Below the pieces are notes generated by a model. It searched no databases. It had not been told where the DNA came from and saw only the letters and a list, made by a program, of their open reading frames with translations. DNA of 64,000 bases, from the NCBI RefSeq assembly GCF_001571265.1, contig NZ_BCTL01000035.1, positions 1 to 64,000 of the forward strand, given 5' to 3'. Below are positions 8,132 to 15,649 of this stretch, one piece after another; the stretch's first letter is position 1; each line of letters begins with the position of its first letter. The position numbers and the translations under genes are program-made. The stretch is from Cedecea neteri NBRC 105707 = ATCC 33855. GTDB taxonomy: Bacteria > Pseudomonadota > Gammaproteobacteria > Enterobacterales > Enterobacteriaceae.

Positions 8132-8749
8132 ATGCCCGGCATCATCCATTACGGCACCTTTGTCGTCTCTTTCATCCTGCTGTTAATCATTCCCGGCCCC
8201 GGCAATCTGATCCTGATAACCAGCGCCAGCAAAGGCGGCGCGCGCAGCGGTTATCTCTGCCTGATGGGGATTATACTGGGCGACCAGGTGTTGCTGTGGT
8301 TGGCTATCGCGGGCGTGGCGGCGCTGCTCGAATCCTCACCGCATGTTTTTCAGGTCATCAAGTGGCTGGGCGCCGCTTACCTGCTGTGGATGGGCGCGCA
8401 GCTGCTGCTGAAGGCAAAAACCGGCGCACCGCCGCCGCCGGTGACCGGCAAAAGAACGCCGTTTTTACAGGGCATGGTCATCACCCTGATGAACCCCAAA
8501 CCCATTCTGTTTTATGTGATGTTCCTGCCGCTGTTTATCGACCCGGCGCGCAGCCTGGGGATCCCGACGTTCGCTATTCTGGCAGGCACGGCGGCCGCGC
8601 TGACCTTTATCTACTGTTCGATAATGATTTTCCTGACGACGTCGCTTGCCGAGAAAGTGCGGTCGCGGCCGGGCATGGTTTATCTGCTGGGGAAGGCCAC
8701 CGGCCTGTTCCTGGCGATATTTGCGGTGAAGCTGGCGTTTTTTAGCTGA
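8132..8749 (+). CDS. LysE/RhtB-family amino-acid exporter
   Basis: This 205-residue inner-membrane protein belongs to the LysE/RhtB exporters, which expel amino acids such as threonine, homoserine, lysine or cysteine-pathway metabolites. It has about six hydrophobic segments. Typical landmarks are the first helix ending in LLLIIPGPGNLILI, the loop SKGGARSGYLCLMGIILGD, LGAAYLLWMGAQLLL, and GMVITLMNPKPILFYVMFLPLFI. A LysR regulator gene is divergent from it. The substrate cannot be deduced from sequence. An 11-bp-stem hairpin lies shortly downstream. Confidence 0.9.
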   Translation: MPGIIHYGTFVVSFILLLIIPGPGNLILITSASKGGARSGYLCLMGIILGDQVLLWLAIAGVAALLESSPHVFQVIKWLGAAYLLWMGAQLLLKAKTGAPPPPVTGKRTPFLQGMVITLMNPKPILFYVMFLPLFIDPARSLGIPTFAILAGTAAALTFIYCSIMIFLTTSLAEKVRSRPGMVYLLGKATGLFLAIFAVKLAFFS

Positions 8750-8797
8750 GGCTGAAGAGATTATTTATTCCCGACCGCACTGTATTTATTCTGATTC

Positions 8798-8842
8798 AAC
8801 ACCTGACGTTTTACAGAAATATCTTGCTTATCGTCAGGTGTT
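8798..8842 (+). terminator. Hairpin with 11-bp perfect stem downstream of the exporter gene
   Basis: Perfect 11-nt arms (8798-8808 and 8832-8842) enclose a 23-nt loop and are followed by a T-rich tail (ATTATTTTC). It is a plausible rho-independent terminator for the LysE-family gene, and it separates that gene from the AT-rich orphan gene that starts at 8904. Confidence 0.55.
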
Positions 8843-8903
8843 ATTATTTTCATATTGTTATATTCTTTATGCGGATATTTCATCCGATAAGGAAATTGAT
8901 TAT

Positions 8904-9449
8904 ATGAGAGTCGTCGTATTTCAGGGCCAATATGGCCTGTTCAAAAAAGAAGGGCTTGATCTTTCCATGCCTGCAATTCAAACCTGTCTGGGACTTTATG
9001 CGGTATCAGAGCAGCATGATTATCTTCTCTGTGCGCATTTTGATTCAGATGTCGGGTTACAGCAAAATTTAAGAGAAATTAAGAATGCTTTAGAGGCTAA
9101 AAATATCAGCATGAGCAGCCTTAAGGCAACGGTCTTTGGCGGTGACGGAAAGCAAAGCTATGCCCGATGCTCCCCTCCCAGCAGCCACATAGGGAATGAC
9201 ATTGTCAGCTTTATAAAAGCGCAGGGAGGCAGCGCCAGCTATTCAAATGAGTTTTACTCTGGCCTTATCCCCAAAACATTCAACTTTCACTATCAAAAAG
9301 GCTGCGGTATCTCGGAGGGGCAAAACCCGAAAGATTTCTCCGGCGCCAGTCAACAGGCAATGAATTTGGCAAAGCAAAGAATGAGATTAAGGCCTGCTGA
9401 ATATTCTCTTGCCCATGCAAAAATGATAGACGTTAGCCGTTTATACTAA
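8904..9449 (+). CDS. CheD-like (CheD/CNF-fold) putative deamidase, orphan
   Basis: No close family comes to mind for this 181-residue protein, but its pattern matches CheD, the chemoreceptor glutamine deamidase. Cys28 in IQTCLGLYAV and His45 in LLCAHFDSD are 17 residues apart, the spacing of the CheD catalytic Cys/His. LKATVFGGDG followed by HIGNDIVSFIKAQGG and later KTFNFHYQKGCGI matches the CheD order (AKxFGGA, IGxxN, then the closing strands). I chose MRVVVFQGQ because an AAGGA precedes it and the upstream extension is unlike protein. No chemotaxis gene is nearby. The gene is clearly AT-richer than its surroundings, suggesting acquisition. It could be a deamidase acting on another protein, including a toxin-like effector; no secretion signal is seen. 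Confidence 0.5.
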   Translation: MRVVVFQGQYGLFKKEGLDLSMPAIQTCLGLYAVSEQHDYLLCAHFDSDVGLQQNLREIKNALEAKNISMSSLKATVFGGDGKQSYARCSPPSSHIGNDIVSFIKAQGGSASYSNEFYSGLIPKTFNFHYQKGCGISEGQNPKDFSGASQQAMNLAKQRMRLRPAEYSLAHAKMIDVSRLY

Positions 9450-9468
9450 AAATAGTTAACTATTACCT

Positions 9469-9550
9469 AAAGGAACCATTCTGGTATAGCCCATCATTAT
9501 TTATGACCATTTTATTCACAAGCTAATCTCTATGGGTTCCTTTATTTTTT
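9469..9550 (+). terminator. Long-loop inverted repeat with T-run after the CheD-like gene
   Basis: Perfect 9-nt arms (9469-9477 and 9535-9543) enclose 57 nt and are followed by a run of six T after one A. This is compatible with a rho-independent terminator of unusual loop length for the gene ending at 9449. The rest of the AT-rich interval to 9686 contains no supported gene. Confidence 0.4.
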
Positions 9551-9659
9551 ATTGAATAATGCACCATCCAACCACGCCAAAAAATAAGATGTTTTATTTC
9601 TTAATTTAGTCGCGCTGGGCAACATACATTTGAAATAATATTGCACTTAAGATATTAAC

Positions 9660-9677
9660 GGGGCAACTTAATGCCCC
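9660..9677 (-). terminator. Weak hairpin after the M24 peptidase gene
   Basis: Arms GGGGC (9660-9664) and GCCCC (9673-9677) form a short G+C stem just downstream of the minus-strand M24 gene. The following tract is AT-rich but has no true U-run, so it is a weak terminator at best. Confidence 0.3.
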
Positions 9678-9686
9678 GGATTAAGC

Positions 9687-10892
9687 TTACTCAAAACGCT
9701 GTAACGTTCTGGGTAACTGGCTAAACAGCTCATAGCCGTCGTCGGTGATGAGCAACATATCTTCCAGCATGATAGCCCCGACGCCGATGCCGTAGTAAGG
9801 CGTTTCCACGCTAAAGACCATGCCCGGTTCAAAGGTTTCGGTGGCCGCAGCGCTCACGAATGGCGCCTCTTCCAGGCCTAAAAACAGCCCGTCGCCGTGC
9901 CCTAAATGGCCGCGATTATAGTGCGGCAAGCCATTGGCTTTGATTTTGCTCATCGTGTCGTTAAACACATGACTGAGCTTCACGCCCGGGCCAATCAGGC
10001 TCAGCATATGCTCGTGGCCCTGCAGGATGGTTTGGTAGATCCGCTCCGCCATTGCCGTTGGCTGGCCGAACACCACGGTACGCGCCAAATCCGCGCCGTA
10101 GCCTGCGACATCCACGCCGCAGTCAAATTTGATTAAATCCCCCGGTTTAACGGGTTCACGACTCGGGATTAATTTAGGGGCAAAGTCATCGCCCACCGAG
10201 ATCAAATGGAAGCGCGAAAGGTTGGTTTCCGGGTGCTGCATGACGGCCGCTTTATAGGCGGCAGTGAGATCCCACGCCGAACAGCCCTCGCCAATCGCCT
10301 TAAAGGCTTCGCTAATCCCATACTCGGTAATCTGAGCGCTTTTACGCAGAAAGGCTATCTCCCACGGGCTTTTGACCATCCGCAGCTCATTGAAGATTGC
10401 CGTGGAATCCACCAGCCGTAAATTCGGGATCACCTTATCCAGAACCTGCTTGCCGCCGTTGCTCATCGCATTCAGCTCGATAGCGATGTTTTTATCCAGC
10501 ACGCCCGCGTCCGCTAAAGTGGACTTGAGCAGCGTGAAAACCGCCTCAACCGGTGGGCCAATCGGCCGTTCTTTAATCACCCGCTGTGGGTTGAAAGGCT
10601 CATCGACATCCACCCAAACCGGGAAGGTTTTCAGCTCATAGTTCGCCAGCTCAAACTGCAGGCCTGCCGCCTCGAACTCGTTCATCACAACCAAAGATGG
10701 CAACTTTTCATCGCGGAAAATGACCGCCAGCGCCGCGCCGGTGTGGCGGAAGGTGTACATAAAGAAGCTGGCAAACCCGGTGACATGGCAAAAGTTGTCC
10801 GGGGTGGTCACCACCAAAGCCTCAATATTATTCCGGGCCATGATTGCTCTGGCTTTGGCCGTGACCGCCTGGAGATGATCTGCTTTATTCAT
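9687..10892 (-). CDS. M24-family (Xaa-Pro peptidase/creatinase-like) hydrolase
   Basis: This 401-residue protein has a creatinase-type N-terminal domain (about 1-150) and a C-terminal pita-bread M24 domain. The five metal ligands expected of M24 enzymes appear intact: Asp in FDCGVDVAGYGAD (two), His in GHLGHGDG, and Glu in FSVETPYYG and MLEDMLL. However, the substrate-binding His in the canonical xHExxP segment is replaced (GLEEAPF), recalling creatinase-like members that no longer cleave prolyl peptides. The substrate is therefore uncertain; small amides or dipeptides are possible. It is divergent from an AraC-type regulator gene, its most likely controller. Confidence 0.8.
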   Translation of the reverse strand: MNKADHLQAVTAKARAIMARNNIEALVVTTPDNFCHVTGFASFFMYTFRHTGAALAVIFRDEKLPSLVVMNEFEAAGLQFELANYELKTFPVWVDVDEPFNPQRVIKERPIGPPVEAVFTLLKSTLADAGVLDKNIAIELNAMSNGGKQVLDKVIPNLRLVDSTAIFNELRMVKSPWEIAFLRKSAQITEYGISEAFKAIGEGCSAWDLTAAYKAAVMQHPETNLSRFHLISVGDDFAPKLIPSREPVKPGDLIKFDCGVDVAGYGADLARTVVFGQPTAMAERIYQTILQGHEHMLSLIGPGVKLSHVFNDTMSKIKANGLPHYNRGHLGHGDGLFLGLEEAPFVSAAATETFEPGMVFSVETPYYGIGVGAIMLEDMLLITDDGYELFSQLPRTLQRFE

Positions 10893-11090
10893 GGTGCTCG
10901 TTACCTCAATCTTGTTTAACTTTTGCCGTAGTCGGATCGCCAGATGTTTTAGCAGATCAATCGGGATTTATATAGCGGGCTTACGGTGGGAGGCTTTGTT
11001 GCACCCCATCAGATTGAGTATTTTCCAGGCAATCATTATTGATTATCGCTATGCTGGACGCTCAGCAAAGACGATAACGGGGCCAGTGCG

Positions 11091-11939
11091 GTGAAAACAT
11101 CAGGCAAAAAAAGCAGTGACTGGGTTGATATCAATCGCGATGACGAGAGCGGCATTGAGAGCATTAATGCCCATTTCTCCGGCCACGCTTATGACGCACA
11201 CGATCACGACGAAGTGCTTGTCGGCGTGACGCAGCAAGGGCTCCAGCGTTTTAACTGCCACCGCACCACGCACACCAGCCATCCGGGCAGAGCAATTCTG
11301 ATTGAGCCGGGCGCGGTGCACGACGGCCACGCTCCCGAAGCCGAAGGCTTTACCTACGCGATGCTCTACCTGCCGCAAGCCTGGGTGAGCGAGAACATGC
11401 AGCGCCGCGGGCTGGGCAACATCGCCACGCTGGAAGCCGCTTTCCATAACACCCTGGCGGACGACCCGCAGCTCAGCATTGCTATTCAGCAGGCGTTTTT
11501 TGCCGTCCACCATCGCGAAGGCCGACTCGCCCGCGATCAGACGCTCGACCATCTTGTAGCCCTGCTTTCCCGCCATATCAGCCTCAGGCCGCCTTCTGCC
11601 TCAAACGATGCGCTTCGGCAAATGTATGAGGTTCGGGATTTTCTTCAAGATCGGATGCATCTGGACATCGGCCTCGACGAACTCGCGCTACACTCCGGCA
11701 TCGACAGGTTCCGGCTCAACCGCCAGTTTAAGCGGGCTTTTGGTCAGTCGCCCCATGCCTACCTTGTGCGGCTTCGCCTGCGCACCGCCAGGGCGCTACT
11801 GGCCCAGGGGAAAGAGCCGGCGCTGGTCGCCTCACAAACCGGATTTGCCGACCAAAGCCACATGGGACGCTGGTTCCAGCGCGCCTATCGCCTCTCCCCC
11901 GTCGCCTACCAGCGCCGTTGCACAAACGTTCTATACTGA
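11091..11939 (+). CDS. AraC-family transcriptional regulator with cupin sensor domain
   Basis: This 282-residue protein starts at GTG. Its N-terminal cupin-like domain contains the metal or ligand-binding pattern HDHDEVLVGVTQQGLQRFNC and later EPGAVHDGHAPEA. The C-terminal 95 residues form the AraC double helix-turn-helix (GLDELALHSGIDRFRLNRQFKRAFGQSPHAYLVRLRL, then FADQSHMGRWFQRAYRLSPVAYQR). It is divergent from the M24 hydrolase gene with 198 bp between them and lies upstream of the DUF2000 gene, which probably shares its transcript. Similar cupin-AraC proteins respond to small metabolites; the inducer is unknown. Confidence 0.88.
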   Translation: MKTSGKKSSDWVDINRDDESGIESINAHFSGHAYDAHDHDEVLVGVTQQGLQRFNCHRTTHTSHPGRAILIEPGAVHDGHAPEAEGFTYAMLYLPQAWVSENMQRRGLGNIATLEAAFHNTLADDPQLSIAIQQAFFAVHHREGRLARDQTLDHLVALLSRHISLRPPSASNDALRQMYEVRDFLQDRMHLDIGLDELALHSGIDRFRLNRQFKRAFGQSPHAYLVRLRLRTARALLAQGKEPALVASQTGFADQSHMGRWFQRAYRLSPVAYQRRCTNVLY

Positions 11940-11996
11940 CCGCCCTGCCATCTTCGATGATGTCTTCTCAGAAAGATGAACGGAGAAGCAGGACAG

Positions 11997-12404
11997 ATGT
12001 TTGATACCAAAATTGCCTTTATCGTACGCGACGATTTACCCACCTGGCAGCGCCTGAACGTGGTGGCTTTTCTCGGCACCGGCGTAGCCGCTGCCTCCCC
12101 GGAAATCATGGGTGCGCCTTACATAGACGCGAAAGGCCGCGAATACGGCAATTTGTCCGGCCAGCCGATGCTGATTTTCGAATCCGACCTGGCCGGGCTG
12201 CAAACCGCACACCGCAAAGGCCTCGAACGCGACCTAACCTTGATCCCTTACGTACACGGCATGTTTTCCACCGGGCATGATGCAGCCAACCGGGAAGTAT
12301 TTCAGGCGGAAGATGCCGACAGCATGAACCTGGTCGGCCTGGCAATGCGCGGCCCGAAGAAGGTGGTAGATAAGGTGATAAAGGGGATGAAGCTGCATAA
12401 GTAG
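11997..12404 (+). CDS. DUF2000 family protein
   Basis: This protein of about 135 residues matches DUF2000 (MFDTKIAFIVRDDLPTWQRLNVVAFLGTG at the start, then IMGAPYIDAKGREYGNLSGQPMLIF). The family has a peptidyl-tRNA-hydrolase-2-like fold by structure, but no established role. I start it at 11997, where AGCAGG precedes the ATG and the conserved MFDTKIAF begins; a start seven codons earlier (11976) is possible. It follows the AraC regulator gene by 57 bp and may be co-expressed with it. Confidence 0.75.
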   Translation: MFDTKIAFIVRDDLPTWQRLNVVAFLGTGVAAASPEIMGAPYIDAKGREYGNLSGQPMLIFESDLAGLQTAHRKGLERDLTLIPYVHGMFSTGHDAANREVFQAEDADSMNLVGLAMRGPKKVVDKVIKGMKLHK

Positions 12405-12458
12405 TATTTAGATGTTGAACAGGTCAGTTTCTTCAGCGGAACCGACCTGTTTCTACGA

Positions 12459-12716
12459 TCAATCACTGTGGGAGTGAATATCACCCTCTTCCACCGCACC
12501 TGTATTCAAAGCCGGATAGCGCGAAGGCCAAATCTCTTGAGGCTGCTTGCCCAGCGCTTCCGCAATAAGCCGCTCCCCCTTAGGCCAGCGTCGGGTTAAC
12601 GCGTTTGCCAGCGTCGAAGACGCCAGCCCGGAATCCCTGGATAACGCCGCCAGCGACGTGCCTTTCTTCCTGATGCCAGCGATGATATCCGCCGGATGCC
12701 AGTCCTGTGCTTTCAT
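12459..12716 (-). CDS. Nlp/SfsB-like (Ner family) helix-turn-helix regulator
   Basis: This 85-residue protein is almost entirely a Ner-type DNA-binding domain: DWHPADIIAGIRKKGTSLAALSRDSGLASSTLANALTRRWPKGERLIAEALGKQPQEIWPSRY. The family includes phage Mu Ner and enterobacterial Nlp/SfsB, which activates maltose genes together with CRP. In other enterobacteria such genes are chromosomal regulators rather than prophage remnants, and nothing phage-like is seen here. A 7-bp-arm palindrome 10 bp upstream of its ATG could be an autoregulatory operator. Confidence 0.8.
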   Translation of the reverse strand: MKAQDWHPADIIAGIRKKGTSLAALSRDSGLASSTLANALTRRWPKGERLIAEALGKQPQEIWPSRYPALNTGAVEEGDIHSHSD

Positions 12717-12726
12717 GCTCTCTCTC

Positions 12727-12749
12727 CCGTGTTTGATGTTTCAACACGG
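12727..12749. promoter_or_regulatory. Palindrome upstream of the Nlp-like gene
   Basis: Arms CCGTGTT (12727-12733) and AACACGG (12743-12749) flank a 9-bp spacer directly upstream of the nlp-like start. A Ner-family regulator could bind it to control its own gene, or it could form a hairpin in the 5' leader that affects translation. Confidence 0.35.
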
Positions 12750-13144
12750 ATAAGCATCGCCTTTGTTCGCTGCATACTCCACGGACTATGAGTCACATGC
12801 TTTAGTTTAAGCGGGAGACTTATAACTTAACCCAAATGTCGAGTTAGAGTAGTTATACTGGCTTTTGTTACTAAAAAGCCTGCTAGCCTCTGCCTCAATA
12901 TTATCCAACACTAGCTTCCTGACTTCTTTATATTGTCAGTCCTTGACCTGCTTATACTAATAGCAGATTATGATCCAAGCAGTGCATTAGATGTTTATAC
13001 AAGTATATTATTCAATATATTCTCTTCAGCATTCAAAAATCTGTAAGGGCAAGTTCTCGTCAAAATTAAGTCTATATTCCCAGAGGGCCTTAAAAACCAC
13101 ACTAGTGGGAAAAATGCTGTTAAATGTACTCACATGGAGTTGTA
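12750..13144. other. AT-rich intergenic region between Nlp-like and HNH genes
   Basis: No supported gene is present in these 395 bp. Base composition drops well below that of the flanking core genes, matching the HNH gene that follows, so the foreign segment probably begins around 12780. The promoters of both flanking genes should be here. A frame of about 60 codons starting at 12991 lacks a ribosome-binding site and has no recognisable product. I found no direct repeat of the guaA 3' end. Confidence 0.45.
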
Positions 13145-13843
13145 ATGGATTCATATTTAGATATTTTACCTAAAGGTTCTACAGCTGTTGCAGTGAAAAC
13201 AAAGGGACATAATTTTCTCATTAATAATGAGGGAATATCATCTACTGGTTGTTGGGTTGTATCAAAAGATAGGGTCGATGATTATGTGATCGTTTTTCAC
13301 CAAACAAACTCCGTTAACGATGTTTACATTGGTGAATTTGTCGAAAAAAAGGCTGAAGGATATACCGAGCGGCAAGGAAAAAAATATCCACGCTATCGAA
13401 TTTTTATTAAAAACTTAGAGCTAGCTCTTACAACAAATACAACCTGGACTTCTTTCGTAGGTAAAAACAATGGTGGTTTCGAGCGGATTTATTTGAAAAA
13501 CGAAGGACAGGTAAAGCCTAAATACCTAGATCCTGATTCTACTGAAGCCGAAGAAGGGTATAGAAAAGACTCCAATCGAATGACGAGCGAAAGAGATAGA
13601 CAACTAGCTAATGCGCGGAAGAAAAATGATAATTACACCTGCCAGTCATGTAACAAACAATATTTCGTAAATAATAAATACATTATTGAATGTCATCATT
13701 TACATCCAATCAATTTAGGGAAAAGAACAACAAAATTAGAAGACCTAATTTCGTTGTGTCCAACATGTCATCGAATTGCGCATACTCGAGTCCCCCCATA
13801 TTCTTTGAAAGAGTTGAAAAACATCATGAAAAAGCATGCTTAG
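13145..13843 (+). CDS. HNH endonuclease with a putative N-terminal DNA-recognition domain
   Basis: This protein of 232 residues ends in an HNH nuclease module: a zinc pair CQSC (Cys166, Cys169), the catalytic ECHHLHPIN (His184/His185), then LCPTCHRIAHTR with Cys205, Cys208 and the second and third histidines. The N-terminal half (CWVVSKDRVDDYVIVFHQ, VYIGEFVEK, then a Lys/Tyr-rich strand region) resembles PUA/EVE-type folds that read modified bases in modification-dependent restriction enzymes, but this is inference. I start at 13145 because GGAG lies five bases before that ATG. The gene is AT-rich and sits between nlp and the guaA terminator, so it is probably acquired DNA. No methyltransferase, integrase or toxin-antitoxin partner is adjacent. 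Confidence 0.75.
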   Translation: MDSYLDILPKGSTAVAVKTKGHNFLINNEGISSTGCWVVSKDRVDDYVIVFHQTNSVNDVYIGEFVEKKAEGYTERQGKKYPRYRIFIKNLELALTTNTTWTSFVGKNNGGFERIYLKNEGQVKPKYLDPDSTEAEEGYRKDSNRMTSERDRQLANARKKNDNYTCQSCNKQYFVNNKYIIECHHLHPINLGKRTTKLEDLISLCPTCHRIAHTRVPPYSLKELKNIMKKHA

Positions 13844-13947
13844 TCTTATGAATTTTAATTTTTTAAGGTTCGTTTTTGTAGAGAATTAATTGGATGTACT
13901 ACTTAGCCCATGCGATGAAAAAATTTGTCAAATAATCTCAGGTCAAA

Positions 13948-13976
13948 AACGCAAAAAGCCCGCAATTGCGGGCTTT
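13948..13976 (-). terminator. guaA rho-independent terminator
   Basis: Eight-bp arms (AAGCCCGC 13956-13963, GCGGGCTT 13968-13975) with an AATT loop are followed on the minus strand by TTTGCGTTTTT. It is placed 30 bp after the guaA stop codon and would end the guaBA transcript. On the plus strand it could also stop HNH-gene transcription. Confidence 0.85.
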
Positions 13977-14004
13977 CAGCACATCTAATCAGCTAAGAGA
14001 GTGA

Positions 14005-15582
14005 TTATTCCCACTCGATCGTAGCAGGCGGTTTACCAGAGATATCGTAAACCACGCGGGAGATGCCGTTCACTTCGTTGATGATGCGGTTGGACACGCG
14101 GCCGAGGAAATCATACGGCAGGTGCGCCCAGTGAGCGGTCATAAAGTCGATGGTTTCTACCGCACGGAGGGAAACAACCCAGTCGTACTTACGGCCATCG
14201 CCCATCACGCCCACGGAACGGACCGGCAGGAACACGGTGAACGCCTGGCTCACTTTGTTGTACAGGTCGGCTTTGTGCAGCTCTTCGATGAAGATTGCAT
14301 CGGCACGGCGCAGCAGGTCGCAGTACTCTTTCTTCACTTCACCCAGCACGCGAACGCCGAGGCCTGGGCCCGGGAACGGGTGGCGGTAAAGCATGTCGTA
14401 CGGCAGGCCCAGTTCGAGACCAATTTTACGCACTTCGTCTTTGAACAGCTCGCGCAGCGGCTCAACCAGTCCCATCTTCATCTCTTTCGGCAGGCCGCCC
14501 ACGTTGTGGTGAGATTTGATGACGTGTGCTTTCCCGGTCGCGGAGGCCGCAGACTCGATAACGTCAGGGTAGATGGTGCCCTGCGCCAGCCATTTAACGT
14601 CTTCCAGCTTCAGCGCTTCTTCGTCGAACACTTCCACGAACACGCGGCCGATGATCTTACGCTTGGCTTCCGGATCGTTTTCGCCCGCCAGTGCGGTCAG
14701 GAAGCGGTTTTCGCCTTCAACGTGAACGATGTTCAGGCCGAAGTGGTCGCCGAACATGTCCATCACCTGCTGGGCTTCGTTCAGGCGCAGCAGGCCGTTG
14801 TCCACGAACACGCAGGTCAGGTTTTTGCCGATGGCGCGGTGCAGCAGCATTGCGGTCACGGAAGAGTCAACGCCGCCGGACAGGCCGAGGATAACTTTAT
14901 CGTCACCCACCTGCTCGCGGATGCGGACGATGGCGTCTTCGATGATTTTTGCCGGGGTCCACAGCGCTTCACAGCCGCAGATTTCCAACACAAAACGCTC
15001 CAGCAGACGCTGGCCCTGACGGGTGTGGGTCACTTCCGGGTGGAACTGCACGCCGTAGAAGCGTTTTTCTTCGTTGGCCATAATGGCAAACGGACAGGTT
15101 TCGGTGCTGGCAACGGTCACGAAGTCGGACGGGATAGCAGTCACTTTGTCGCCGTGGCTCATCCAGACGTCCAGCAGCGGTTGACCGGCTGCGCTCAGGG
15201 AGTCTTCGATGCCGCGAACCAGCGCGCTGTCGGTTTTCACTTCAACCTGCGCGTAGCCAAACTCACGTTCGGTAGAGCTTTCAACGTGGCCGCCCAGCTG
15301 CATGGCCATGGTCTGCATGCCGTAGCAAACGCCGAACACCGGCACGCCGGCGGTGAACACATACTCAGGCGCACGCGGGCTGTTTTCTTCGGTGGTGCTT
15401 TCCGGGCCGCCGGAGAGAATGATACCGCTTGGGTTGAACTCACGAATTTGAGCTTCGGTAACATCCCATGCCCACAGTTCGCAGTAAACGCCCAGCTCAC
15501 GGACGCGGCGCGCCACCAGCTGAGTGTACTGAGAACCGAAGTCGAGGATCAGGATGCGATGTTTATGAATGTTTTCCGTCAT
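14005..15582 (-). CDS. guaA: GMP synthase (glutamine-hydrolysing)
   Basis: GuaA converts XMP to GMP using ATP and the amide of glutamine, the last step of guanine nucleotide synthesis. The 525-residue length equals E. coli GuaA. The class I amidotransferase domain (1-205) has Cys86 in GVCYGMQ and the FHPEVTHT motif; the synthetase domain has the PP-loop [15 protein letters not shown], followed by the dimerisation domain ending ATIEWE. It lies 67 bp after guaB in the guaBA operon, with a hairpin between the genes. Its 3' end is a well-known integration site for genomic islands. Confidence 0.98.
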   Translation of the reverse strand: MTENIHKHRILILDFGSQYTQLVARRVRELGVYCELWAWDVTEAQIREFNPSGIILSGGPESTTEENSPRAPEYVFTAGVPVFGVCYGMQTMAMQLGGHVESSTEREFGYAQVEVKTDSALVRGIEDSLSAAGQPLLDVWMSHGDKVTAIPSDFVTVASTETCPFAIMANEEKRFYGVQFHPEVTHTRQGQRLLERFVLEICGCEALWTPAKIIEDAIVRIREQVGDDKVILGLSGGVDSSVTAMLLHRAIGKNLTCVFVDNGLLRLNEAQQVMDMFGDHFGLNIVHVEGENRFLTALAGENDPEAKRKIIGRVFVEVFDEEALKLEDVKWLAQGTIYPDVIESAASATGKAHVIKSHHNVGGLPKEMKMGLVEPLRELFKDEVRKIGLELGLPYDMLYRHPFPGPGLGVRVLGEVKKEYCDLLRRADAIFIEELHKADLYNKVSQAFTVFLPVRSVGVMGDGRKYDWVVSLRAVETIDFMTAHWAHLPYDFLGRVSNRIINEVNGISRVVYDISGKPPATIEWE

Positions 15583-15621
15583 TGACGTTAATTCCGAGGC
15601 AAGTGAAACGAGAATATAAAG

Positions 15622-15642
15622 AGCCCGGCGCGTGGCCGGGCT
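15622..15642 (-). promoter_or_regulatory. guaB-guaA intercistronic hairpin
   Basis: Arms AGCCCGGC (15622-15629) and GCCGGGCT (15635-15642) with a 5-nt loop form a stable hairpin between guaB and guaA. With only CTTTATATT after it on the minus strand it is a weak attenuator or an mRNA-stability element that may set the guaB:guaA ratio. Confidence 0.5.
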
Positions 15643-15649
15643 AGTGAAA

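Noticed and set aside
12991..13173. Small gene upstream of the HNH gene
   Set aside because: About 60 codons in AT-rich DNA, no ribosome-binding site, overlaps the HNH gene start in another frame, and no recognisable product.
12400..13990. Integrated island with att repeats at guaA
   Set aside because: I looked for a direct repeat of the guaA 3' end near the HNH gene and found only a 7-8-base resemblance around 13070, which is not significant, and there is no integrase gene.
14122..15585. A 487-codon open frame on the plus strand opposite guaA
   Set aside because: It is exactly antisense to a full-length conserved guaA and its product is His/Val/Arg-rich without recognisable domains, a typical shadow frame of high-G+C coding DNA.
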